From Candidatus Tectimicrobiota bacterium (GTDB lineage: Bacteria > UBA8248): a DNA stretch of 6,281 nt. Under the pieces are notes generated by a model. The model had not been told where the DNA came from. It worked only from the letters and a program-made list of their open reading frames with translations, and ran no database searches. The DNA lies in the NCBI GenBank assembly GCA_016184445.1, contig JACPCT010000289.1:1-6281 (forward strand). Reading direction: 5' to 3'. Shown piece after piece: positions 1 to 5,466 of the stretch (position 1 is the first letter of the stretch; each line of letters opens with the position of its first letter). A program made the position numbers and the translations under genes.

Positions 1-211
1 ACTGGACGGCGACGGGCTTGTCGAGGCCGAGCTCGCTGCGGATCTTGGCCACCTGGGCCTTGGCCACGGAGGCCTGCTCGGAGCCCGCGGAGTAGACGAG
101 GATCTCGGCGATGTCGCCCGGGACGAGCCGCATCAGGACGAAGATGACGAGGCTCGCCCCGACGAGCGAGGGGATGAAGAGGAGGACCCGCCGGACGATG
201 TACTCGCGCAT
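1..211 (-). CDS. ABC transporter permease, DppB/OppB type (N-terminal part, runs off window)
   Basis: This is the first 70 codons of an inner-membrane permease that forms half of the channel in peptide/nickel-class (family 5) ABC importers. The protein starts MREYIVRRVLLFIPSLVGAS and continues through a single hydrophobic helix (about residues 8-27) into the motif RLVPGD, then a soluble stretch ending ELGLDKPVAVQ. 'Short N-terminus, arginines, TM1, then R-x-x-PGD ... LGLDKP' is the typical beginning of DppB-like permeases, which are usually about 305-335 aa, so roughly three quarters lies outside the window. The ATG at 211-209 follows only a weak purine-rich stretch (GGGGCGAAG). It lies 76 bp downstream of the substrate-binding protein gene on the same strand, so the two belong to one operon. 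The transported substrate cannot be told from this part. Confidence 0.92.
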   Translation of the reverse strand, partial: MREYIVRRVLLFIPSLVGASLVIFVLMRLVPGDIAEILVYSAGSEQASVAKAQVAKIRSELGLDKPVAVQ

Positions 212-244
212 CGCTTCGCCCCGGGCGCAAGGTGAAGGCCCGCA

Positions 245-269
245 GGCGGGGGGGCGGACGCCCCCCGCC
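245..269 (-). other. GC-only hairpin between substrate-binding protein and permease genes
   Basis: GGCGGGGGG at 245-253 is the exact reverse complement of CCCCCCGCC at 261-269, giving a 9-bp all-GC stem with a 7-nt loop. In the minus-strand transcript it begins 18 nt after the stop codon of the binding-protein gene. No U-run follows, so it does not look like an intrinsic terminator. In ABC importer operons a hairpin at this place often protects the 3' end of the binding-protein mRNA and lowers permease expression relative to it; that role is inferred here from position only. Confidence 0.6.
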
Positions 270-287
270 CGCGGGCCGCAAACGTGC

Positions 288-1889
288 CTACTGGTCGAGC
301 CAGACCTTCTGGAACGTGTTGTTGTCGTACACGGTGGTCGCCTGGCGGTAGTTCTTGAGCCGCGCGTCCTCGAAGAACCATCCCTCGATCCAGGAGATCG
401 CGATGTTGGGGTGGTCCGGCTTCGAGAGGATGTAGCGCTGGAGGTCGTGGTAGATCTTCACGCGCTTGGCCTTGTCGACCTCGCGCAGGCCCTTGCCGAT
501 GAGATCCTCGATCTTCGGGTCCTTCCAGCGCGTGTAGTTGCGGCCGCCGTCCCCGCCGTAAATGAGAGAGAACATGCTGTGGGGATCGGCCATCACCATC
601 GCGGTGTCCTGGGTGCTGATGAGGGTGAAGTTGCCCGCCCCCCAGTTGCGGAAGCCGACCGCGCTCTCGTAGGTCTTGAAGTTCACGCGGATGCCGATCT
701 TCCGCAGCTGTTGGAGGATGAGCTGGCTGCGGTCCACGTAGTCGGCCACCGCCCGCGTGGCGACCTCGACCTCCACCCCCTTCGGGTGGAGCTTCTGGAC
801 GATCCGCCGGGCCTCCGCGATGTCCTTCTCCTTGGTGGCCGGGTTGCAGCCGGGCGCCTTCAGCACCTCCTCCTGGGGGAGCGCGAACTCCCCGTAGAGC
901 TTGGGGTCGAGGAGGTTGCAGGGCGTGCCCGCGCCCTCGAACACCTTGGCGATGACCTCGTGGGGGTTGAGGGCGAGCCGGACGGCCTTGCGCACCTCCG
1001 GGTTGTCGAAGGGCTTCTTCTTGGGATTGAGGTAGGTGACGAAGACCGTGTTGATCGGCCAGGGGTATATCCTCACCCGATCCCCCTGGGTCTTTTTCAC
1101 CTCTCCCGCCTGGGACTTCGACATGGGGGGCCAGGTGTCCCAGAGCATCACCTTGCCCGCCTTGGCGGCCGCGAGCTGGGTGGGCCGGCCCACCAGGATG
1201 AACTGCCTCACCCCGTCCACGTAGGGGAGGCCCTTGATGAAGTAGTCGGGGTTGCGCTCCCACTCGATGATGTTGCCCCGCTTGTAGTCCTTGAGCTTGA
1301 AGGGCCCCGTCCCGATGATGCTCTTGGCCGCGTTCAGGTTGCCGTCGCGCTCGAGGACGTGCTTGGGGGCGATCCGGCACCAGGCCGAGGCGATCGAGGG
1401 GATGAAGGTGCCGGCCGGGTGCTTGAGCGTGAACCTGACGGTGTGGTCGTCCACCGCCTCGACCTTCGCGAGGATGGGCTTGATCAGGGTGCCGCAGCGG
1501 GGGCTGCGGAAGTCCTTGCCCGTCACGCGCTGGAAGGTGGCAATCACGTCCCGGGCGGTGAAGGGCTGGCCGTCGTGCCACTTCACCCCCTGGCGGAGCT
1601 TGAAGGTGAACACCGTCCCGTCCGCGGAGGCCTCATAGCCCGTCGCCAGGTCGGGGACGGGCTCGCCCGGCTTCTCCGGGTCGTGCTGGAGGAGGCCGCT
1701 GTAGACGCCCGCGGTGGCCTGCTGGTGCGTGAGGGCCGACTCGGCGTGGACGTCCAGGCGGGTGGGATCGGCGTAGTTGAACCAGTTCACGATGCCGCCA
1801 CGCTTGGGCGCCGCCGCCCGGGCGGGGAGCGCGAGGGCCAAGGCGGCGGCCAGCGCGGCGAGGATAAGGGGTATCTTGCGGTGGCGCAT
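288..1889 (-). CDS. ABC transporter substrate-binding protein, family 5 (peptide/nickel type)
   Basis: A 533-aa exported solute receptor that captures a peptide-like or related ligand and hands it to the neighbouring permease. Residues 1-25 form a Sec signal peptide: basic MRHRKIP, a leucine/alanine core, and ARA before cleavage. There is no lipobox cysteine, so the protein should be free periplasmic rather than a lipoprotein. The mature part has the SBP_bac_5 hallmarks: KRGGIVNWF near the N-terminus, the family signature RQGVKWHDGQPFTARDV at residues 99-115, and GTGPFKL at 193-199 followed by an ERNPDYF segment. The length is usual for the family (about 500-550). The ATG at 1889 is chosen because AGGAGGAGG lies 6-9 nt upstream; the ATG two codons earlier (1895) directly abuts that SD sequence. 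It is the first gene of a minus-strand operon with the DppB-type permease. The ligand is not predictable from sequence alone. Confidence 0.96.
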   Translation of the reverse strand: MRHRKIPLILAALAAALALALPARAAAPKRGGIVNWFNYADPTRLDVHAESALTHQQATAGVYSGLLQHDPEKPGEPVPDLATGYEASADGTVFTFKLRQGVKWHDGQPFTARDVIATFQRVTGKDFRSPRCGTLIKPILAKVEAVDDHTVRFTLKHPAGTFIPSIASAWCRIAPKHVLERDGNLNAAKSIIGTGPFKLKDYKRGNIIEWERNPDYFIKGLPYVDGVRQFILVGRPTQLAAAKAGKVMLWDTWPPMSKSQAGEVKKTQGDRVRIYPWPINTVFVTYLNPKKKPFDNPEVRKAVRLALNPHEVIAKVFEGAGTPCNLLDPKLYGEFALPQEEVLKAPGCNPATKEKDIAEARRIVQKLHPKGVEVEVATRAVADYVDRSQLILQQLRKIGIRVNFKTYESAVGFRNWGAGNFTLISTQDTAMVMADPHSMFSLIYGGDGGRNYTRWKDPKIEDLIGKGLREVDKAKRVKIYHDLQRYILSKPDHPNIAISWIEGWFFEDARLKNYRQATTVYDNNTFQKVWLDQ

Positions 1890-1922
1890 GGGCATCCTCC
1901 TCCTGGGAGAGGCGTCCTTGGG

Positions 1923-2008
1923 GCCGGCTTCGCGCCGGCGGCCTGCGCCGCCGGGCGGGCCCAGGCCGCAGGCGCTGAGCCTCCCGCCGCCCGCGAGGGG
2001 GCGGGAGG
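1923..2008 (-). other. Structured leader: several nested or alternative hairpins upstream of the substrate-binding protein gene
   Basis: Read as the 5' leader of the minus-strand mRNA, this segment contains four inverted repeats. GCCGGC 1923-1928 pairs with GCCGGC 1934-1939. GGCGGC 1937-1942 pairs with GCCGCC 1947-1952. GCCTGCG 1941-1947 pairs with CGCAGGC 1967-1973. CCTCCCGCC 1980-1988 pairs with GGCGGGAGG 2000-2008, a 9-bp stem with an 11-nt loop. The first three overlap and exclude one another. The nearest stem ends about 28 nt before the start region. No known riboswitch class was recognised and no U-run follows any stem, so the segment may act on RNA folding or may only reflect GC-rich composition. 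Confidence 0.4.
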
Positions 2009-2208
2009 GCCGGTTTCCTTGATGATGACAACAGAAGAGTCGGCCGCCGTATTTCGTATGAATGATGGATATTAGTATGCTGGGAGTTTCCCCCATTTCC
2101 GGGATGGGCGCAAGGCGGAAATTTCGGCCCCGGCGCGGTTTCCCCGGTGAGGTTGCGCGGGGCGGGGGAGGGGGGTAGATCGGTTTCTTCCGTCTCCGGC
2201 ATTAAGCA

Positions 2209-2214
2209 GGGAGG
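2209..2214 (+). promoter_or_regulatory. Shine-Dalgarno site that fixes a TTG start
   Basis: GGGAGG lies exactly 6 nt before TTG at 2221, and an in-frame TAA at 2203-2205 rules out any longer reading. The next in-frame ATG (2281) would remove most of the first membrane helix. Together these support TTG as the start of the EamA-type gene. Confidence 0.75.
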
Positions 2215-2220
2215 GCGGCT

Positions 2221-3090
2221 TTGGACTGGGTGACGCTCTCCCTCGTCTCGGCGCTGGCCCAGACCTCGCGCAACGCGGCGATGAAGTCGCTGGGCCACAA
2301 GCTGGACGAGTACATCAACGTCCTCGGCCGCTTCTTCTTCCTGCTGCCCTTCGCCGCGGCGGCGGTGGCCGCGCGGGGGGTGCCCGAGATCCGCCCCTCC
2401 TTCTACGTGGCGTGCGCCCTCTTCGCCCTCACCCAGACGGCCGCCACCCTCGCCCTCTCGAAGGCCCTCCTCTACGGGAGGATCGGGGTGATCACCTCGC
2501 TGTGGAAGCTCTCGATCATCTGGCTCGTGCTGCTCTCCTACTTCACCCTGGGGGAGACGCCCTCCGCCTGGGGCCTGGCCGGGATCCTGGTCGCGCTGGC
2601 CGGGGTGTACTTCCTCAACGTCTCGCGGGCGCGCGTCTCCTGGTGGGAGCCCGTCCGGTTCATCTTCTCGGACCGCGGGCTGAGGTACAGCCTCATCTCC
2701 TCGCTCCTCTACGCCCCCTCGGTCGTCACCTTCAAATGGGCCGCCGTCTCCTCGGACGCCGCCTTCGGCACCCTGGGCACCTACGCGGCGGCGGCGCTCG
2801 TCATGCTGCCCATCGCCCTGCGCAAGTCGGCGCGGCACTTCCGCCAGGTCCCCGCCCACTGGAAGGGCTTCGCGGGGCTGGGCTTCTTCGCCTTCATCAA
2901 CAGCTACGCCCTGGCGGAGGCCTACCGGCTCACCCTGACCTCCTACGTGGAGTCGGTGAAGCAGACCGAGATCCTCTTCGCCATCGCCATGGGCTATCTC
3001 TTCTTCCGGGAGCGGGAGCGGCTGGGGGAGGTCCTCCTGGGGGGGGCGATCATCCTGGCGGGGCTCGTGCTCGTCATCCTGGGGGGGTGA
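2221..3090 (+). CDS. EamA/DMT-superfamily membrane transporter
   Basis: A 289-aa integral inner-membrane protein of the drug/metabolite transporter (DMT) superfamily with about ten predicted helices arranged as two EamA-like halves. Hydrophobic segments run at roughly residues 3-22, 32-52, 60-80, 86-108, 115-133, 155-175, 183-200, 215-235, 240-262 and 267-289. The fourth ends in YFTLGE and the ninth in YLFFRERE, the usual acidic/basic ends of EamA repeats, and each half finishes with a glycine/leucine-rich helix (GILVALAGVYFLNV; GGAIILAGLVLVILGG). The length is typical (280-310). Translation starts at TTG (see the SD entry). The gene is transcribed divergently from the ABC operon, and 49 bp separate it from the HEAT-TPR gene on the same strand, which suggests co-transcription. 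Relatives export amino acids, nucleotides or small metabolites, but no substrate can be assigned here. Confidence 0.9.
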   Translation: MDWVTLSLVSALAQTSRNAAMKSLGHKLDEYINVLGRFFFLLPFAAAAVAARGVPEIRPSFYVACALFALTQTAATLALSKALLYGRIGVITSLWKLSIIWLVLLSYFTLGETPSAWGLAGILVALAGVYFLNVSRARVSWWEPVRFIFSDRGLRYSLISSLLYAPSVVTFKWAAVSSDAAFGTLGTYAAAALVMLPIALRKSARHFRQVPAHWKGFAGLGFFAFINSYALAEAYRLTLTSYVESVKQTEILFAIAMGYLFFRERERLGEVLLGGAIILAGLVLVILGG

Positions 3091-3109
3091 GGGAACATCG
3101 GGGCGGCCC

Positions 3110-3122
3110 GGGGTGTTACCCC
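3110..3122 (+). other. Small hairpin just upstream of the HEAT-TPR gene's ribosome binding site
   Basis: GGGGT at 3110-3114 and ACCCC at 3118-3122 form a 5-bp stem with a 3-nt loop. It ends 4 nt before the AGGAGG (3127-3132) of the next gene and lies in the 49-bp gap after the EamA gene. It is short and could occur by chance in such GC-rich DNA. Confidence 0.35.
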
Positions 3123-3139
3123 CAAGAGGAGGGACCGCG

Positions 3140-3796
3140 ATGGGGAAGGTGACGCTTCGCCGCGTGTTCTCCGGGGCCGCGCTGGCGGCCGCCCTGGCCG
3201 CCGCGCCGGGCCCGGCGCCGGGCGCCCCGGCCGATGAGTTCCTCGCCCGCCTCAAGAGCCCGGCGCCCTCCGAGCGGGCCGCGGCCGCCCGGGGGCTCGG
3301 CGAGAGCGGCGCGATGGCCCACTCGGCCCCGCTGGCCGGCCTCCTCAAGGACTCGGACCCCCTGGTCCGAGAGGCGGCCCACGATGCCCTGTGGTCGATC
3401 TGGATGCGCTCGGGCGACGCCGAGGTGGACGCCCTCATGCGGCGCGGGGTGATGTGGATGGAGCAGGGCCTTCCCGAGAAAGCCGTCGAGACCTTCTCCG
3501 AGATGGTCGCGCTCAAGCCCGCGTTCGCCGAGGGCTGGAACAAGCGGGCGACCGCCCTCTACATGGCCAAGCGCTTCAAGGAGTCCATCGCGGACTGCGA
3601 GAAGACCCTCGCCCTCAACCCCCTTCACTTCGGCGCCCTCTTCGGCCTGGGCCTCAACTACATCGGGCTGAGGGACTGGGAGGGGGCCATCTCCGCCTTC
3701 CGGCGGACCCTCGGGGTGATCCCCCATTCCGAGGCGGCGGTCCGCTACATCGAGGCCCTGGAGAGGCTGCTCGCCGAGTCGCGGAAACCGCTCTGA
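3140..3796 (+). CDS. Exported HEAT-TPR repeat protein of unknown function
   Basis: A 218-aa protein with a signal peptide followed only by helical repeats. Residues 1-31 look like a Sec signal (MGKVTLRRVF, an alanine/leucine core, then a PGAPA region). Residues 33-90 resemble HEAT/PBS-lyase-type repeats, with EFLARLKSPAPSERAAAARGLGE followed by LLKDSDPLVREAAHDAL. Residues about 96-197 make three TPR units (96-129, 130-163, 164-197), recognisable from the AVETF..MVALKP, SIADCEKTLALNP and AISAFRRTLGVIP ends. Such proteins are protein-binding scaffolds, and nothing enzymatic is seen. ATG 3140 is preferred over GTG 3113 because AGGAGG (3127-3132) sits 7 nt before it and the signal peptide begins there. 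The position after the EamA gene suggests one transcript; a shared function is not established. It ends 76 bp before the nuo promoter. Confidence 0.85.
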   Translation: MGKVTLRRVFSGAALAAALAAAPGPAPGAPADEFLARLKSPAPSERAAAARGLGESGAMAHSAPLAGLLKDSDPLVREAAHDALWSIWMRSGDAEVDALMRRGVMWMEQGLPEKAVETFSEMVALKPAFAEGWNKRATALYMAKRFKESIADCEKTLALNPLHFGALFGLGLNYIGLRDWEGAISAFRRTLGVIPHSEAAVRYIEALERLLAESRKPL

Positions 3797-3810
3797 GGGG
3801 CGGCTGAAAA

Positions 3811-3838
3811 TCCCTGAAAACAGGGGCAAACCGGCCCC
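3811..3838 (+). other. Overlapping inverted repeats after the HEAT-TPR gene, possible weak terminator
   Basis: CCCTG (3812-3816) pairs with CAGGG (3821-3825) around an AAAA loop, extendable by a T-G wobble. GGGGC (3823-3827) can alternatively pair with GCCCC (3834-3838). The element lies 15 nt past the stop codon of the HEAT-TPR gene, where a terminator would be expected before the nuo promoter. No T-run follows, so intrinsic termination is doubtful. Confidence 0.35.
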
Positions 3839-3872
3839 GGCCCGCCCGGCGCCGCCCCCTCCCCCGCATTTC

Positions 3873-3902
3873 TTGACACCCGCGCCACCCCCCCCGTAAG
3901 AT
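3873..3902 (+). promoter_or_regulatory. Candidate sigma70-type promoter of the nuo operon
   Basis: A perfect -35 hexamer TTGACA (3873-3878) is followed after 18 bp by TAAGAT (3897-3902), a 4/6 match to TATAAT. The spacer is almost pure C/G. Transcription would begin near 3909, leaving a leader of about 55-70 nt before nuoA. It is the only well-matched promoter seen in the window and sits exactly where a complex I operon promoter is expected. Confidence 0.65.
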
Positions 3903-3964
3903 GCCCTGGCAACGAAGAGTGTCCCTCGCCCGCTTTTCGCCGCGAGGGCGGCGCCTCGGCTCAT

Positions 3965-3971
3965 GGGGAGG
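3965..3971 (+). promoter_or_regulatory. Shine-Dalgarno site favouring a TTG start for nuoA
   Basis: GGGGAGG lies 6 nt before TTG at 3978. The ATG at 3963 overlaps this motif and has only GAGGG 14 nt upstream, which is too far for normal initiation. The arrangement closely mirrors the EamA gene (GGGAGG, 6 nt, TTG). Confidence 0.6.
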
Positions 3972-3977
3972 CTGGCT

Positions 3978-4334
3978 TTGCCCCGCGAATACGTGCCCAT
4001 CCTCGCCCTTCTCGCCCTGGCGGGGGGCTTCGGCCTGCTGACCCTGGCCGTGACCTTCCTCTTCGGGAAGCGGCGGCCGACGGCGAAGAAGGCGGCGGCC
4101 TACGAGTGCGGGATCGTCCCCCAGACGAGCGCCCGGGGGCGCTTCTCGGTCAAGTTCTTCCTGGTGGCCATCCTCTTCATCGTCTTCGACGTGGAGACGG
4201 TGTTCCTCTACCCGTGGGCCGTCGCGTTCCGGGACCTCGGGCCCTACGGCTTCTTCGTCATGCTGCCCTTCATGGGGCTTTTGGCCGCCAGCCTCGTCTA
4301 CGAGTGGAAGCGGGGAGCCCTCGAATGGGACTAG
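3978..4334 (+). CDS. nuoA: NADH-quinone oxidoreductase subunit A (complex I)
   Basis: A small membrane subunit of proton-pumping NADH:quinone oxidoreductase that helps form the quinone-site/E-channel region. It is 118 aa from the TTG start. Three membrane helices are visible, at about residues 6-28, 58-78 and 88-108. The family signatures are present: AYECG (41-45), and [23 protein letters not shown] (starting near 59), with the conserved acidic pair D71 and E73 within FDVE, plus E43. The C-terminus [11 protein letters not shown] is typical. The length matches NuoA (about 115-145). The start is a choice: TTG 3978 has an ideal SD sequence and yields MPREYVPIL, whereas ATG 3963 would add five residues (MGRLA) without a usable SD. 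It is the first gene of nuoABCD and overlaps nuoB by 10 bp, implying translational coupling. Confidence 0.95.
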   Translation: MPREYVPILALLALAGGFGLLTLAVTFLFGKRRPTAKKAAAYECGIVPQTSARGRFSVKFFLVAILFIVFDVETVFLYPWAVAFRDLGPYGFFVMLPFMGLLAASLVYEWKRGALEWD

Positions 4335-4822
4335 AGGAGAGGCTGGAGGGTCAGTTCGTCCTGGGCCGCGCCGCGGACGTGATCAAGTGGGCCCGCAAGA
4401 ACAGCATCTGGCCCGCGCTGTTCGGCCTGGCCTGCTGCGCCATCGAGATGATGTCCACTTCGGCCGCTAAGTATGACATCTCCCGCTTCGGGGCCGAGGT
4501 CTTCCGCGCCTCCCCCCGCCAGGCGGACCTGATGATCGTGGCCGGGCGGGTGTCGCGGAAGATGGCCCCCGTCCTCCGCCAGATCTACGACCAGATGCCC
4601 GAGCCCAAGTGGGTGATCTCGATGGGCGCGTGCGCCTCGACCGGGGGCGTCTTCAACAACTACGCCCTGGTCCAGGGGGTGGACGAGGTGGTCCCGGTGG
4701 ACATCTACGTGCCGGGCTGCCCCCCGCGCCCGGAGACGCTCATCGACGGCATATTGAAGCTGCAGAAGAAGATCGAGGCCGAGGGACTCTACCGGGACCG
4801 CGAGCCCGCCTCCTCCCTCTGA
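4325..4822 (+). CDS. nuoB: NADH-quinone oxidoreductase subunit B (cluster N2 subunit)
   Basis: A peripheral-arm subunit of complex I that carries the terminal [4Fe-4S] cluster N2, which reduces quinone. It is 165 aa, a compact form without the long N-terminal extension of some proteobacterial versions. The four expected N2 ligands are present: adjacent C37 and C38 in [12 protein letters not shown]103 in MGACASTGG, and C132 in VPGCPPRPE. Other hallmarks are [19 protein letters not shown] (50-68), the conserved [21 protein letters not shown] stretch (from 72), and [10 protein letters not shown]. The ATG at 4325 lies inside the end of nuoA (10-bp overlap) and has GGGGAG 7 nt upstream. No residue looks out of place, so the subunit should be functional. 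The C-terminal tail after QKKIEAEG is short and probably variable. Confidence 0.98.
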   Translation: MGLEERLEGQFVLGRAADVIKWARKNSIWPALFGLACCAIEMMSTSAAKYDISRFGAEVFRASPRQADLMIVAGRVSRKMAPVLRQIYDQMPEPKWVISMGACASTGGVFNNYALVQGVDEVVPVDIYVPGCPPRPETLIDGILKLQKKIEAEGLYRDREPASSL

Positions 4823-4833
4823 GCCGGAGATCA

Positions 4834-4880
4834 CCCTCTCCTCCGCGGCCCCTCTGGCCGCGGCCCGGCCGGGGAGAGGG
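4834..4880 (+). other. Long two-part hairpin between nuoB and nuoC
   Basis: The inner stem is perfect: CCGCGGCC (4843-4850) with GGCCGCGG (4856-4863) around a CCTCT loop. An outer stem, CCCTCTCC (4834-4841) with GGAGAGGG (4873-4880), is also perfect, separated from the inner one by 1 nt on the left and 9 nt on the right. Sixteen base pairs thus fill most of the 83-bp gap. No T-run follows, so it is unlikely to end transcription inside the operon; an mRNA processing or stability role is possible. Confidence 0.65.
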
Positions 4881-4905
4881 CCGCCCAGCAAAAGGAAGCT
4901 CCAGC

Positions 4906-5463
4906 GTGACCGACGAAGCCCAGGAATCCGCCCAGGCGGCGCCCCCCGGGGAAGCGGATCCGGACGTCCAGGCGCTGCGCGCCCGGTTCGGGGGAGCGGT
5001 GGGCGCGGCCCGCGCCCACCGGGGCCAGGTCGCGGTCGAGCTCGCCTCAGCGGCCCTGCTGGAGGCGGCGCGCTTCCTGCGGGATGAGCGCGGCTTCAAG
5101 CTGCTGAGCTACGTGGCGGGGGTGGACTGCCTGGAGCTGCCCTCGGCCCACCGCTTCAAGGGGGCCTACTCGCTCCTCGACCTGGGGCGGGCCAAGCGGC
5201 TGAGGCTCGAGGTGCCCTGCGAGGACGACCTCGAGCCCCGGCTGCCGAGCGTGGCCTCCGTCTGGCCCGCCGCGGCCTGCCACGAGTCGGAGGCCTACGA
5301 TCTGGTCGGGATCGTCTTCGAGGGGCATCCGGGCCTGGAGCGCATCCTCACGCCCGAGGGCTTCGAGGGCCATCCCCACCGCAAGGACTTCGACGTCTCG
5401 GCCGAGGCAGTGGAGTTCACCTTCCGGCCGACGCCCGAGGGGAAGCGCGAGGCGAAAGGGTAG
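4906..5463 (+). CDS. nuoC: NADH-quinone oxidoreductase subunit C (30 kDa subunit)
   Basis: A peripheral-arm scaffold subunit that binds NuoD and NuoB near the quinone end of complex I; it carries no cofactor. It is 185 aa and separate from NuoD, unlike the fused NuoCD of enterobacteria. The N-terminus (1-20) is a low-complexity acidic/alanine tail. The core runs from the FKLLSYVAGVDCLE strand (64-77) through YSLLDLGRAKRLRLEVPCEDD and PSVASVWPAA (114-123) to the signature region 126-162, H-E-S-E-AYDLVGI...GHPGLERILTPEGFEGHPHRKDF. In most family members this region reads near N-W-x-E-R-E-x-YD-x-F-G-I; here W, R and F are replaced by C125, S128 and V134. GTG at 4906 is the start, with AGGA (4893-4896) 9 nt upstream. 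Upstream lies the hairpin after nuoB, and 39 bp separate its stop from nuoD. Confidence 0.95.
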   Translation: MTDEAQESAQAAPPGEADPDVQALRARFGGAVGAARAHRGQVAVELASAALLEAARFLRDERGFKLLSYVAGVDCLELPSAHRFKGAYSLLDLGRAKRLRLEVPCEDDLEPRLPSVASVWPAAACHESEAYDLVGIVFEGHPGLERILTPEGFEGHPHRKDFDVSAEAVEFTFRPTPEGKREAKG

Positions 5464-5466
5464 AGC

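Larger units (their letters stand above)
1890..2220. promoter_or_regulatory. Divergent intergenic region with AT-richer island
   Basis: This 331-bp stretch separates the minus-strand ABC operon from the plus-strand EamA gene and must hold the promoters of both. It has two parts. Positions 1896-2010 are extremely GC-rich and full of inverted repeats. Positions about 2011-2100 are clearly richer in A and T than anything around them (for example TGATGATGACAACAGAAG and ATGAATGATGGATATTAG). GTATG occurs twice in the island (2056-2060 and 2075-2079), 19 bp apart, and could be an operator half-site pair. A 7-bp inverted repeat, ATTTCCG (2095-2101) with CGGAAAT (2116-2122), follows. TTGTCA-like and TAATAT-like hexamers occur on the minus strand but not at promoter spacing, so no promoter is called. 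No coding sequence is supported here. Confidence 0.55.

Noticed and set aside
111..2075. Long plus-strand open frame (654 codons) opposite the substrate-binding protein gene
   Set aside because: It is the antisense shadow of a well-supported family 5 binding protein. The translation is a low-complexity mix of L, V, G, R, E, D and H with no domain, as expected in GC-rich DNA where stop codons are rare on the opposite strand.
1890..2096. N-terminal extension of the substrate-binding protein up to an ATG at 2096
   Set aside because: The extension has no signal peptide character, runs through the structured leader and the AT-rich island, and would bury the clear Sec signal that starts at 1889 behind 69 residues. 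A strong SD supports the 1889 start.
3113..3139. GTG at 3113 as the start of the HEAT-TPR gene
   Set aside because: There is no SD at the right distance, and it would add nine residues before the signal peptide; AGGAGG 7 nt before ATG 3140 decides for the shorter form.
1633..3543. Long minus-strand open frame (636 codons) across the EamA and HEAT-TPR genes
   Set aside because: It overlaps two well-supported plus-strand genes and the intergenic region, and its translation is low-complexity P, G, R, E, Q sequence without a recognisable domain or a credible start.
4106..4324. Extended reading frame upstream of nuoB inside nuoA
   Set aside because: The additional 73 codons are the out-of-frame reading of nuoA. 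ATG 4325 with GGGGAG upstream gives a normal-length NuoB.
4609..4905. Extended reading frame upstream of nuoC inside nuoB
   Set aside because: It is the out-of-frame reading of nuoB plus the hairpin gap; GTG 4906 with AGGA upstream fits the family N-terminus.
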